Shown: positions 1-8,942 of the stretch, one piece after another
Numbering within the stretch: the first letter of the stretch is position 1
Layout of the letters: each line of letters opens with the position of its first letter
From: Cytophagales bacterium
Lineage (GTDB): Bacteria > Bacteroidota > Bacteroidia > Cytophagales > Cyclobacteriaceae
DNA length: 39,591 bases
Reading direction: 5' to 3'
Assembly (NCBI GenBank): GCA_027317105.1
Contig: DAHVFH010000089.1
Span: 1-39,591, forward strand
Made by a program: the position numbers and the translations under genes
The notes under the pieces: model-generated
What the model was told of the DNA's origin: nothing
The model's database searches: none
Seen by the model: only the letters and a program-made list of their open reading frames with translations

Positions 1-169
1 TCTGTACGCTGACACTGCCCGATTTATTTTTCTTTTGCCGTATAAACACTCATCAAAATAAGCACGGGACACCCAAATAAGAAAAAAAACTTCCGAATTT
101 TAGCGCATTAGCCCTTTTTTAAAATCGTGACGAAAACAGGAAGAGGGATTAATAATTGATTAATAATAA

Positions 170-1435
170 TTAAAGGATTTGTCCTACGGTAACTTCTTGA
201 AAAGAATCGGCATCAAAATATTTTTGTGCCACGCCTAAAAAGTCTTTAGGATTGGCCGATTTTAGAGCAGAAAAAAGATTATTGTAATAAGGCTCCTCTA
301 GCTTATTTAAGCGGAGATTTTTAATCTTTTCAAGAACTGCAAAAGGATTGGCAATTTCTAATTGAAGACTTCCTAAAAAATGATTTTTAGCTGAAATAAA
401 TTCATCTTCAGAGATTGGGTATTCTCCTAATTTTTTTATTTCCTTCTTAATTTCTTCTTTGGCGACTTCTAATTTGTCGTTGTTTACATCGGCTCCGATC
501 GAAATCATACAATCGTTTTTGAAAGGATGTATAGAAGAATATATTCCATAGGTAAGTCCTTTTTCCTCTCTAATACTTTTCATCAAGCGTGAGCCAAAGT
601 ACCCTCCAAGAATATGATTGAGCAATAGTAATTGAAAATAATCTGAATGGTGACGATTAATAATTTGCCTGCCGAATCGAATTGAACTCTGGACGCTTCC
701 ATCTTTAGGAACGTGTTGGGTATGGAATCCTGCATTTTTAGAAAAATTACTTTCCGCTAATTTTTGTGGAATTAGAGAATTAAATTGTTGAGCGACCCAA
801 TCAATTTGATTTGATTTTATATTGCCGATTAAATAGATTTCAAAAGGGTGAAAGTTCTGTTTAAAAAATGATTTAATATCTTCAAGCCTTAGTTGTGTAA
901 CATTACCTTCTTCAATTGTTCTTCCATAAGGGTGATTTTCTCCGAAAATATTTTTACGGAGAAGCTTAGCGGCCACATAGCTATTTTTCTGATTACTGAC
1001 CTTTAGGTTCTGTATGAAAATTTCCTTTTGCAGGATTAACTCCTCTTCGGGGAACGAAGGGGAAACCAGGATTTCCAAAAATAGGGGAAAAAGCTCCTGA
1101 ATATATTTCGCTAAGGTAAATAGGGAGATAACGGTATAATCGTAACCTGGTGAAATTTCTAGTTGGGCTCCATAGTAATCAAAGATTTCTGCGATTTCCT
1201 GAGCAGTTTTAGTCGCAGTGCCCTTATCGATCAGGCTGGCAGTAAAGTGCGACAGCCCTGAGCTTGATTCGTGCCATTTTCCTGCCTTAAAGATTAATTC
1301 CAACTTAACTATTTCTTGTTGGACCCCAGGTAAAAAGATAAGGTTCGATCCCCCGTTTAAAGAAATGACTTCCGCTTTGGGAAGATTGAATGAAAAATTA
1401 GTTGAAAAGACTGGCGCAGAAGAACGATTTAACAT
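170..1435 (-). CDS. M16-family peptidase homologue, catalytically degenerate
   Basis: A 421-residue protein of the M16 (insulinase/mitochondrial processing peptidase) family. The N-terminal half keeps the family frame around the zinc site (GLSHFTASLIDKGT, residues about 60-73). However, the zinc motif HxxEH reads H63-F-T-A66-S67, so the catalytic Glu and second His are missing. The C-terminal half keeps the substrate-side signature GSRLMKSIREEKGLTYG. By family knowledge such proteins act as the non-catalytic partner of an active M16 subunit, as in two-subunit processing peptidases; no active partner lies in this window. There is no obvious signal peptide. I chose the ATG at 1435; a TTG four codons earlier (1447) would overlap the porV stop. 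It is the last gene of the porU-porV operon. Family confidence is high; role is inferred. Confidence 0.85.
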   Translation of the reverse strand: MLNRSSAPVFSTNFSFNLPKAEVISLNGGSNLIFLPGVQQEIVKLELIFKAGKWHESSSGLSHFTASLIDKGTATKTAQEIAEIFDYYGAQLEISPGYDYTVISLFTLAKYIQELFPLFLEILVSPSFPEEELILQKEIFIQNLKVSNQKNSYVAAKLLRKNIFGENHPYGRTIEEGNVTQLRLEDIKSFFKQNFHPFEIYLIGNIKSNQIDWVAQQFNSLIPQKLAESNFSKNAGFHTQHVPKDGSVQSSIRFGRQIINRHHSDYFQLLLLNHILGGYFGSRLMKSIREEKGLTYGIYSSIHPFKNDCMISIGADVNNDKLEVAKEEIKKEIKKLGEYPISEDEFISAKNHFLGSLQLEIANPFAVLEKIKNLRLNKLEEPYYNNLFSALKSANPKDFLGVAQKYFDADSFQEVTVGQIL

Positions 1436-1443
1436 GTAATCGA

Positions 1444-2610
1444 TCAAGGGGTTACCGATTCAGTTTGTTTTTTTTCCTTGACGGGAAGAACATAAAACAA
1501 GGTAAACCGAATTGTTTCAGCTAATGCACTTTGGCCGATAGTAGTTGGTATCATGTAAGACATATCCAACCCAAAAATGTCTTTGCTAGGTCCTTCGTAC
1601 CGAAACCCAAGACCAGCGGTTAAGTATTTCCTGTTTCCGTTGGCTGCGGACTCGTAATGATAACCTAACCGTGCTGCAAAAAAGTTGTTGTACCAGTATT
1701 CCATTCCAGAGGCGATGTCAATCTCTTTCATTTCTGAAGCAAAATTAGTGTCGGAGAACGAACCTAAAACACCATTGAGCATTGGCTTAAGTCTGCTTCC
1801 CGGGGCGGTGCTGGGCACCATTAATTTATTAAAGTCCATTACAAACGTAAGGCTATTCATCGGATCAAGTTCCGTTTTATAGGCTCCACCAAGGCGAAGG
1901 TTAGTGGGAATAAAATCTTTGTTGGCGGCACTGGTATAGGTCATCTTGGAGCCAAGATTTGTTATGGAACCACCTAATGAGAGGGTGGCGTTTCGGCCAT
2001 CAAATTGTTTTGTATAAAGTGCACCAAGGTCAACGGCAACCGAACTGCCTGCTCTTGCATCGGTGGTGCCTGTAAAACTTCCAGTGAGATTTGATCGGAT
2101 GTAGCGTATTGACCCACCGATCCCAAAATTCTCTGTGAGTCGCCTGGAGTAGGTAACATCAAGGGCATATTCGCGAGGATTGTATAGCCCAAGATCCACA
2201 TTGTTTCCGTCTCTGAAATTGATATTGCCCATGTCAAAATATTTCAATGAACCTGATACTACTTGGTTTCTATCTATTCGATAAAAACCAGTTAAATACA
2301 ATAGTTTCATGTCATTGATTATCCTGGCCAACCAGGGTGTGTAGGAAGTTGAAAACCCGTATCCGCCTTTGTCGATGAAGACGAGTTTGCCCGGGTTCCA
2401 ATAACTGGAATTGGCATCGGCTGAAGTGGCCACGCCCGCATCGCCCATGCCTGCGGCACGCGTGTCGGGAGTAATGGTTAAAAAGGGTACAGCAGTGGTA
2501 ATGACATGGTTGGAAGAATCTTGACCAACGATCTGTCCAGAAGTGCCTTGGGCATTCGTTTCAATGATAATAACCAAAGGCAAAAGCCAGCCATATAGAA
2601 GTTTCTTCAT
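1444..2610 (-). CDS. porV: Type IX secretion outer-membrane protein PorV (LptO)
   Basis: A 388-residue outer-membrane beta-barrel protein of the PorV/LptO family. In the type IX secretion system PorV binds cargo with C-terminal sorting domains and shuttles it from the Sov translocon to the PorU sortase at the cell surface. What is visible: a signal peptide (MKKLLYGWLLPLVIIIETNA), then the family's N-terminal region with FLTITPDTRAAGMGDAG and SSYWNPGKL, followed by alternating strands typical of a FadL-like barrel. The length is usual for the family. It starts 25 bases after the porU stop, so the two are almost certainly co-transcribed. The adjacency of porU and porV is common in Bacteroidota and supports both calls. 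Confidence 0.93.
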   Translation of the reverse strand: MKKLLYGWLLPLVIIIETNAQGTSGQIVGQDSSNHVITTAVPFLTITPDTRAAGMGDAGVATSADANSSYWNPGKLVFIDKGGYGFSTSYTPWLARIINDMKLLYLTGFYRIDRNQVVSGSLKYFDMGNINFRDGNNVDLGLYNPREYALDVTYSRRLTENFGIGGSIRYIRSNLTGSFTGTTDARAGSSVAVDLGALYTKQFDGRNATLSLGGSITNLGSKMTYTSAANKDFIPTNLRLGGAYKTELDPMNSLTFVMDFNKLMVPSTAPGSRLKPMLNGVLGSFSDTNFASEMKEIDIASGMEYWYNNFFAARLGYHYESAANGNRKYLTAGLGFRYEGPSKDIFGLDMSYMIPTTIGQSALAETIRFTLFYVLPVKEKKQTESVTP

Positions 2611-2635
2611 AGGTCAATTCGAGAGGTAAAGGTAA

Positions 2636-5600
2636 TCAATTCAATATAATTAACTTAGCCGACTGTTCATTTTGTGAACCATCAGCAAGGGAACGAACAA
2701 AGAGCCTAGCAACGTATAAACCAGAGCCAAATTTTGTTCCATCGGTACTTTCACCATTCCAAGTCCCCAAATCCACTTGGTAGGTGCTTTCCGGAATTGA
2801 GTAATTAATATTCGCCAATGGTTGCCCGGTAAGATCATAGATAATAAGGGTTGCCTCGAGGTCTTCACCGGCCCTCGAATGGGTAAATTGAAACGTAGTA
2901 CTTTCAATTCCTGAATGAAATGGGTTGGGATAATTCACGAAATTATTGAGGCTGATCCCTGATCCTGCCACTGAAAAATTTATGGATACGGTTGACCGAT
3001 TGTTATAGGTATCAGAAGCCGAAAGGGAAAGTTGATGGTTTCCTTTTTTTAAAGTATCCAATGGAAAGATGATAGTTCCTATTCGGAAATTATCCTTTGC
3101 GGAATTAAAATAGTCATTGATCTCGTAGCTCCATTTGCTATCTAGTGCGGCAATGATATTGTTTTGGGGGTTTATAGATGCTGTGTTAATACCGCTCTTG
3201 TCTGAAAGAAGGGCGACAAGTTGCGTGTTTGAACTTACGGTGCCTCCATTTACGAAAGTGGTATCACTCACAAACAATTTGATCTTTGGTGGTGTAATAT
3301 CAGGAGCAGGCGAAGCTTCAACTCCACCGACAACGAAGCTTGTAAATGCCCCTGTGGCGGTTGTGCCGGTTGTTGAGTAAGCATAAAAACTTAGTTTTCC
3401 GCTGCCATAATTGGAAACCAGATTATCGGGCACTAAAAAATTCAATTGAAAGGAGCCTTGCGAAACGGAAGAAGATCCTTGAAAAAGGACGTTGGCACGT
3501 TCTACAAAGTTGTAGGGGGTAGCAGGCGGATTCCACGTGTCGGCAGGGTTAGCATTGGTAGCAAAACTTTGCTGCTGATCATATACGGTTACAGTCACTG
3601 TTCCGTTGAAGCTGGTTAGCTTCGACCCATTGTTTTGCACTTCACCCAGAATGGTAACTTGTGAAAAAGCTTTTAAGGTATCGGTTCCAGAAAGTGTTTT
3701 TATTTGGTCTACAACCACCTGGTTATTTGGTAAAACTAGATTCATTGATGGGTCGCCTAACAATGAAAAATTTCGATTGGACACACCGTTTAAACTCTTA
3801 TTTTTTGTGTCGCGCATGATCAACCCTAAATTCCTAAAGGTATTGTTGTTTTTTGAAAACAGTGATTGGTAAAAAGCTTGGTTAAGCTGAAAATTAGTTC
3901 CCGAGTTAACCGGTCTGGCTGTCGTTACTAAACCGATGCCTCCTCCTTTTGGTTGTAGAATTAGGAGCTCACCTGATGATATAATAGAAGGATCATCGTT
4001 TCTGCCAAATTCGCAAGTGGCGGTGACAAAGAGTGGATACGTTGGTGCGTTTTTCCAACTTTGCACAAGATCGGGGCCTAGGATTTGCTGCTGAGTCCAT
4101 ACTTGTTCAGAGCCGTGGCCTGTGTAATTCACAATTGCCATTCCTTTCCGCACGGCCAAATCCAACGCTTTAGATGCATCGGAACTTGCCGGCCCGGTTG
4201 GCGTCATGGTTTGTTTATAGGAATCGAGGAAAAGTTTTTTAGCGTTAAAATTGGGTGTGGTTTGTTCGATGGTATTGGCTAATTGATCAGCCTGACTTTC
4301 GTGAATATTGAAATCGCCATCATCCCCAACGAAAAGAAAATTATTGGCCCACGGCCCAAATCGATTGGGGTTTGTTTCATAATCAATAAGTTTATCCACC
4401 ACGGTCGTGGCATCGGTTAAATTTTTTGCAGGGATTCGACCAATCCCAATATCGAGCGCATAATTTTTTGCAGGGTTTTCTGGCCATGCTCCTTCGTTAT
4501 CCTGAAGAAAGCCAAAATAATCATCAGACGAATAGGTTGCCAAGGGATCAAGCGATTCATAGGATTCGTAGATGGGCACAAAGTCGGTGTTTTCAAAGAC
4601 CCTGTTCTTATAATCATACGATCCGCGACCAAAAAGCAAAACAAACTTCAATTGCGAATTTGATTTTTTGTAAACGTCTCGAATAAAATCACGCAAGGCA
4701 GTGAAGTCGGGTTTGCCACCACTATATTCGTTAAATATCGCATCTGTACTGACGACCACAGGCGTTAATCGATTGTGGCTTTGACGAAAAGAGGCTAGCC
4801 GATTGGCTTGGCTAAGTAGAGGCGCATAGGTGATGATGAGCAGATCCGCTGAAGTGATCGCATGGAGATTTTGATTAGTGACAGTTGATTCAAAATTGGG
4901 TGTGGAGATTTTTGTGGGATTAAAGACCACAAATTTTTTCAACGTATCCGTTCGTGTTGAAAAACTAAATGTATTTCCATTCAACTGGGTTGTTTGGTTT
5001 TTTACATTGAAAAAATTTGTAATGTCCCAGACTAAATTGGTGGATGTTACTGAACTGATTTGAAATGAAGACGTTGGATTTGCCAGGCTGGGCACTGAAG
5101 TAAATATGGTTTGGTTGCCATAAAGAGCCAATGATCGCTGGACACTGAAAATCAGATAGTCCAGGTAGCCGATAGAGATACCAGGGCCGCCTTTGGTGAA
5201 CTGGTACTTTAGCTGTTGTGAAGTTTGGGCTGCGGCTGACACGGTCGATTCGTTGAACGATAGTGTATCGATGCGAACGATTCCTTCAACCCCGTAAGGT
5301 GTATTGGGGATGGGAGAAATTGGCTGGGCAAGAATAGCGTTGTTGTTGAAAGATACATTGAAAGAACTAGCGGTGATTGACTGTGCCATTACGTGACTTG
5401 TCATTTTAATTGTTGAATTTGGTATAATGCCCGGAAGGCTAAATTGAACAGTCAGCGACAGGGACTGATCAAATTGCTCACCAAACCATTGGCGACCCGA
5501 GTGCAGTAAATTATATAAGTCGTTTTCATAATAGGCAAAGTCATCGAATTGGGTGATCAGCGGAAATACTCCCGACAGATTTTCACTTTGAGTCATTCTT

Positions 5601-6043
5601 TTTCCAGTTGAATCAGAAATGGCTAGATAGTAGAAGCTTTTATCGGTAAATAAATTATTTTTATAACTAAAGAAATTGCTTTTTGTGTCAAAGTTGTACG
5701 TGTCCGGGCCCTGACCGTAAAATAAGAGATAATCGCCAACATTAAATTGCCCATCGGCCTCACCCACCACGGTGATTGCAATCTCTTGAAGATCAATAAC
5801 CCTTGAGGTATTATTTGGCTGAGGAAGCATTCCTGGCTGACCGGTGTAGAGCCGTATGTTTTTTGGGTTGATCTTTGAGGGAATAACCCCGGCTTTTTGG
5901 AGTAGCGAATAGTCAATTTTATAAACCCCTTCGTTGGTTACCGAAAACTTGTACCAATTTCCGGTGTTCAACACGGAAGACTGCCCAAATGCCTGCGCGA
6001 CAATGGTAAGATATAAAATGATTTGGATTTTTTTTTTGGTCAC
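2636..6043 (-). CDS. porU: Type IX secretion C-terminal signal peptidase/sortase PorU
   Basis: A 1135-residue gingipain-like (peptidase family C25) cysteine protease. PorU cleaves C-terminal sorting signals from cargo at the outer membrane and attaches the cargo to anionic lipopolysaccharide. A signal peptide (IILYLTIVAQAFGQ) is followed by an N-terminal beta region and a C25 core. The core holds the catalytic His in NYTGHGSEQ (H643), the Cys in TATCEFGRND (C677), and FSLLGDPSMNL. The C-terminus is an Ig-like/FlgD-like fold with YPNPF. The start is GTG; no in-frame ATG lies upstream, and an AAGGAG sequence sits about 16 bases before it. A run of ten A follows two codons after the start. It lies between pssA and porV with short gaps, consistent with one operon. 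Confidence 0.93.
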   Translation of the reverse strand: MTKKKIQIILYLTIVAQAFGQSSVLNTGNWYKFSVTNEGVYKIDYSLLQKAGVIPSKINPKNIRLYTGQPGMLPQPNNTSRVIDLQEIAITVVGEADGQFNVGDYLLFYGQGPDTYNFDTKSNFFSYKNNLFTDKSFYYLAISDSTGKRMTQSENLSGVFPLITQFDDFAYYENDLYNLLHSGRQWFGEQFDQSLSLTVQFSLPGIIPNSTIKMTSHVMAQSITASSFNVSFNNNAILAQPISPIPNTPYGVEGIVRIDTLSFNESTVSAAAQTSQQLKYQFTKGGPGISIGYLDYLIFSVQRSLALYGNQTIFTSVPSLANPTSSFQISSVTSTNLVWDITNFFNVKNQTTQLNGNTFSFSTRTDTLKKFVVFNPTKISTPNFESTVTNQNLHAITSADLLIITYAPLLSQANRLASFRQSHNRLTPVVVSTDAIFNEYSGGKPDFTALRDFIRDVYKKSNSQLKFVLLFGRGSYDYKNRVFENTDFVPIYESYESLDPLATYSSDDYFGFLQDNEGAWPENPAKNYALDIGIGRIPAKNLTDATTVVDKLIDYETNPNRFGPWANNFLFVGDDGDFNIHESQADQLANTIEQTTPNFNAKKLFLDSYKQTMTPTGPASSDASKALDLAVRKGMAIVNYTGHGSEQVWTQQQILGPDLVQSWKNAPTYPLFVTATCEFGRNDDPSIISSGELLILQPKGGGIGLVTTARPVNSGTNFQLNQAFYQSLFSKNNNTFRNLGLIMRDTKNKSLNGVSNRNFSLLGDPSMNLVLPNNQVVVDQIKTLSGTDTLKAFSQVTILGEVQNNGSKLTSFNGTVTVTVYDQQQSFATNANPADTWNPPATPYNFVERANVLFQGSSSVSQGSFQLNFLVPDNLVSNYGSGKLSFYAYSTTGTTATGAFTSFVVGGVEASPAPDITPPKIKLFVSDTTFVNGGTVSSNTQLVALLSDKSGINTASINPQNNIIAALDSKWSYEINDYFNSAKDNFRIGTIIFPLDTLKKGNHQLSLSASDTYNNRSTVSINFSVAGSGISLNNFVNYPNPFHSGIESTTFQFTHSRAGEDLEATLIIYDLTGQPLANINYSIPESTYQVDLGTWNGESTDGTKFGSGLYVARLFVRSLADGSQNEQSAKLIILN

Positions 6044-6063
6044 GCAAAAATGTATAAAACTCC

Positions 6064-6741
6064 TTATTGCCCCACTTTCCCAACTAACGAAAATGCGATG
6101 TACATTAGTATAATCAGCGGCACAGCCGCCTGGCCCAAGGCCAACAGTACTAATACGGCACAGGCTAAAAAAGTAAACCTTAATTTATTGTGCTGCCACG
6201 AAAAGTCTTTGAACTTGAATGCCATAATATCAATACGCGATACCAGCAGCAGGGAAAATACAATCGTAATAGAAACCAAAACCCAGCTCTGTTGAACGAA
6301 CAAGCCGGCATCACCTGAAATAAAGGGAAGTGCCGTAATAAAAATAGCATTTGACGGAGTGTTCAATCCCTTAAATGAATTTGTTTGTGTTTCATCTACA
6401 TTAAAAATGGCAAGACGTAAAGCTGAACAAACCGCAATGAAAAAAGCTAAAAACGGTAAATAACCGTTCGGTGAAGATGTGGCTATCATTTTATACATCA
6501 TGAGCGCGGGCAACAAGCCAAAACTCACCATGTCCGCCAAAGAGTCGAGTTCTTTACCAATGGGCGAGGTTACCTTAAGCCAACGGGCGGCAAAGCCATC
6601 AAAGAAGTCAAAAACTCCGGCAGCCCAAACAAAATAGGCGATGGGCACGGTTCTATTTTCTAAACAGAAGACAACCCCGAAGCAGCCGCAAAGCAAATTG
6701 CCGCACGTCAACGCGTTTGGTAAATGTTTAATTAACTTCAT
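6064..6741 (-). CDS. pssA: CDP-diacylglycerol-serine O-phosphatidyltransferase
   Basis: A 225-residue integral membrane enzyme that makes phosphatidylserine from CDP-diacylglycerol and L-serine, the precursor of phosphatidylethanolamine. The CDP-alcohol phosphatidyltransferase motif is complete: D48-G49-x2-A52-R53-x8-G62-x3-D66-x3-D70. Several hydrophobic segments follow, as expected. The protein begins MKLIKHLPNALTCGN, typical of the Bacteroidota subgroup. I chose the ATG at 6741 because it overlaps the TGA of the upstream MBL gene as ATGA, which suggests translational coupling; a TTG seven codons earlier is less likely. porU follows 20 bases after its stop. Confidence 0.92.
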   Translation of the reverse strand: MKLIKHLPNALTCGNLLCGCFGVVFCLENRTVPIAYFVWAAGVFDFFDGFAARWLKVTSPIGKELDSLADMVSFGLLPALMMYKMIATSSPNGYLPFLAFFIAVCSALRLAIFNVDETQTNSFKGLNTPSNAIFITALPFISGDAGLFVQQSWVLVSITIVFSLLLVSRIDIMAFKFKDFSWQHNKLRFTFLACAVLVLLALGQAAVPLIILMYIAFSLVGKVGQ

Positions 6742-7391
6742 TTGATCAAACTTAACGCGCAAAATGGATTGGAAATTTTCTCTCTCCGCAGTGTGGTGGT
6801 TGGTCCGTGGCCGGGATAAACAACTACTTCATCGGGAAGTAAAAATAATTTTTTTTGGATACTTGAGATCAAGGTGTCGTGATTACCGCCCGGTAAATCG
6901 GTGCGGCCGATGCTTCCGGCAAAAAGTACATCTCCTGCAAAAATCATTTTCTCTTTCAAATCATAAAATGCGATATGGCCGGGTGCATGGCCGGGTAAAA
7001 AAAGAATCTTCCATTCGGTGTTGCCAAAAGCGATGGTGTCTTTTTCATCTATGAACCGATCCGGCTCGGCTTCCCGGTATCCCTCAAAGCCATAGACCGG
7101 GGCGTAATTTTTTACTGCCTTTAACACCGCTTCTTCAATCTTATGAATCAGCAGTGGGGCGTTGAATTTGTCTTTGGTAAAATCATTACCCAGCACATGG
7201 TCGATATGGCAATGGGTGTTGAGGATGTACTTTATATTGAGTTTGTGGTCGTCAATATACGTTGTCAATTCCTTTTGTTCTTCACGCGAATAGCATCCAG
7301 GATCAATGATTACCCCTTCGTGGGTTTCATCAGAAACAACGTAGGTGTTTTCAGAGAAGGCATTGAAAGTAAAAGTTTGGATAGAAAGCAT
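6738..7391 (-). CDS. MBL-fold metallo-hydrolase, glyoxalase II-like
   Basis: A 217-residue cytoplasmic metallo-beta-lactamase-fold hydrolase. The dinuclear metal site is complete: H60-x-H62-x-D64-H65 in THCHIDH, the third His in LPGHAPGH, the bridging Asp in FAGDVLFAGSIGRTD, and the last His in VYPGHGP. This pattern fits the YcbL/GloB-like group, which hydrolyses thioesters such as S-lactoyl-thiols, but the substrate cannot be read from the sequence. The ATG at 7391 fits the usual family start (MLSIQTFTFNAFSENTYV). A TTG at 7412 is rejected because it runs into the neighbouring hepT remnant. It heads the operon and overlaps pssA by four bases. Confidence 0.88.
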   Translation of the reverse strand: MLSIQTFTFNAFSENTYVVSDETHEGVIIDPGCYSREEQKELTTYIDDHKLNIKYILNTHCHIDHVLGNDFTKDKFNAPLLIHKIEEAVLKAVKNYAPVYGFEGYREAEPDRFIDEKDTIAFGNTEWKILFLPGHAPGHIAFYDLKEKMIFAGDVLFAGSIGRTDLPGGNHDTLISSIQKKLFLLPDEVVVYPGHGPTTTLRREKISNPFCALSLIK

Positions 7392-7408
7392 GGGCAAAGG
7401 TAATGCGT

Positions 7409-7646
7409 TCAATTGATTTTTTCTTTTACTTCTTCCTTTAACGGAGTCAAATGTCTTTTTACGATTGTCCAGATTATCCGATCATCTACATTATCATAAG
7501 AATGAATGAGTCGATTTCTCAGGCTAATGATTTGTTGCGCCTTAATGAAGCTATTATCAGATGATAACTTCAAAAACAGTAAAGGCAGAAATGTGGTTTA
7601 TGGAATCAAGAATGTCAGACAAATATTTCCTCTCTTTGTCCGTCAT
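7409..7646 (-). pseudogene. hepT: hepT-like toxin remnant (HEPN domain), frameshifted and shortened
   Basis: The minus strand starts at an ATG at 7646 and reads MTDKERKYLSDILDSINHIS, a typical HepT/DUF86 N-terminus, then stops after VFEVII. In another frame the DNA goes on with DNSFIKAQQIISLRNRLIHS and YDNVDDRIIWTIVKRH, ending in a TGA at 7409-7411. That second part carries the intact HEPN RNase motif R-x4-H-x-Y (RNRLIHSY). The two parts differ by one frame and span about 78 codons, against roughly 110 in the family, so both a frameshift and an internal deletion are implied. The ATG overlaps the end of the nucleotidyltransferase gene by 32 bases, a normal layout for this pair. A sequencing error could explain the frame change but not the missing segment. 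Confidence 0.72.
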
Positions 7647-7950
7647 AGATCAATTTTTTGGATGAATCAATGTTCTTTCTCAAGTAAGGATTGCGGATTG
7701 ATTCTTCGGTGAGTAAATCAACTTTTCTGTTAAAAAATGTTTCGAGGTTATTCCAAAACGTCAAAAGCATTTCGCCATAGTCTAAAGGGTCGGTGATGTC
7801 TAATGATACAATGACATCAATGTCACTTTTTTTGGGATCAAAATTCTTGGTAAGAACAGACCCAAAGGCATATATTTTGCTCACTTTGTGCGATCTGCAT
7901 AGCAAAACAAACTCATCGTGACAATCGTGCAATATTGTCTTCAAATTCAT
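7615..7950 (-). CDS. MntA-like minimal nucleotidyltransferase antitoxin
   Basis: A 111-residue DNA polymerase beta-like minimal nucleotidyltransferase. The active site is visible as FGSVLTKNF (G30-S31) followed by SDIDVIVSLD (D43, D45). In HepT/MntA toxin-antitoxin pairs the MntA protein AMPylates the HEPN toxin near its R-x4-H-x-Y motif and silences it. The partner hepT lies immediately downstream, overlapping by 32 bases, but is broken. The gene therefore looks like an orphan antitoxin left after toxin loss. The ATG at 7950 is clear. Family assignment is firm; a retained function is uncertain. Confidence 0.82.
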   Translation of the reverse strand: MNLKTILHDCHDEFVLLCRSHKVSKIYAFGSVLTKNFDPKKSDIDVIVSLDITDPLDYGEMLLTFWNNLETFFNRKVDLLTEESIRNPYLRKNIDSSKKLIYDGQREEIFV

Positions 7951-8026
7951 TCCTCAAATATACTCAATATCTATTCCTTGATAATTCCAAGGCCAATGAG
8001 CAAATTTGCTCTCTAGAAAGAACTGT

Positions 8027-8857
8027 ATGCATTATACCTGCCTTAAAGTTGATTGTCATCCTGAATATGCCGAGATCTTAATGGCCGAAATAGCAGAAGC
8101 GGGATTTGATACCTTGATGGAAACCGAAACGGGATTTGAAGCTTATATTGAAGGAGATCAATTTGACGCTTTACTCGTTGAATCGGTGAAAGAAAAGTAC
8201 AGCCACATTTCTCCACTAATTTTTTCTTTTAGTCATGTAGAAAAACAAAACTGGAATGAAGAGTGGGAAAAGAATGTGGAGCCGATTTTTGTTGACGATA
8301 AATGCTTAGTGCGGGCTGAATTTCATAAAATTGAAAAGAAGTATCCGTATGAAATCATTATCACGCCTAAAATGTCATTTGGCACAGGCCATCACCAAAC
8401 CACCAATTTGATGTTGAAAAACCAGATGGCGATTGACCATCGCGGAAAGAATGTATTGGATGCAGGGTGTGGCACAGCCATCCTTTCAATCATGGCGAGT
8501 AAATTAGGCGCATTGCAAGTGGAGGCATTTGATATTGATGAGTGGAGTGTGGCGAATGGAAATGAAAACACGGCCGTCAATGGCTGTAGCAACATCAACA
8601 TCCGGCTCGGAAAAATTTCAGAGTTGAGTTTTGAAAACAAGTTTGAGGTGATCTTAGCTAATATCAATCGCAATATCTTGCTCGCAGAAATGAAGAATTA
8701 TTCGGAGGCGCTTGCTGCCGGAGGTCATCTGCTCTTGAGTGGCTTTTATGAAAAGGACATTCACGACTTGAAAAATGAAGCCGCTAAATTTGATCTGTTA
8801 GAAACTCACCGCGATGCACGCGAGAGTTGGGCTTGTTTACTACTGCAGAAACGATAA
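8027..8857 (+). CDS. prmA: Ribosomal protein L11 methyltransferase
   Basis: A 276-residue SAM-dependent methyltransferase that trimethylates ribosomal protein L11. The N-terminal substrate-recognition half includes WNEEWEKNVEPIFV. The junction motif MSFGTGHHQTT is characteristic of PrmA. Then come SAM motif I (VLDAGCGTAILSIMASKLGA), the acidic residue after strand 2 (FDIDEW), and LANINRNIL, which matches the PrmA active-site loop. The ATG at 8027 (MHYTCLKVD) is preferred to a TTG seven codons upstream. It is a housekeeping gene and reads away from the toxin-antitoxin remnant. Confidence 0.93.
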   Translation: MHYTCLKVDCHPEYAEILMAEIAEAGFDTLMETETGFEAYIEGDQFDALLVESVKEKYSHISPLIFSFSHVEKQNWNEEWEKNVEPIFVDDKCLVRAEFHKIEKKYPYEIIITPKMSFGTGHHQTTNLMLKNQMAIDHRGKNVLDAGCGTAILSIMASKLGALQVEAFDIDEWSVANGNENTAVNGCSNINIRLGKISELSFENKFEVILANINRNILLAEMKNYSEALAAGGHLLLSGFYEKDIHDLKNEAAKFDLLETHRDARESWACLLLQKR

Positions 8858-8942
8858 CTATCTTTTTTCGGGCCATTGAGGGTTGTAATTTTCTCGGTTA
8901 GAACTTTCGCCATTTATTTCCGAACTTTCAAGCCTTTATTAC

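Noticed and set aside
1..169. Possible partial gene at the left edge
   Set aside because: Both strands give only very short frames; the stretch is AT-rich spacer after the M16 gene, with no clear promoter or terminator.
6023..6295. A 90-codon plus-strand frame across the pssA-porU junction
   Set aside because: It is antisense to both genes and without motif support.
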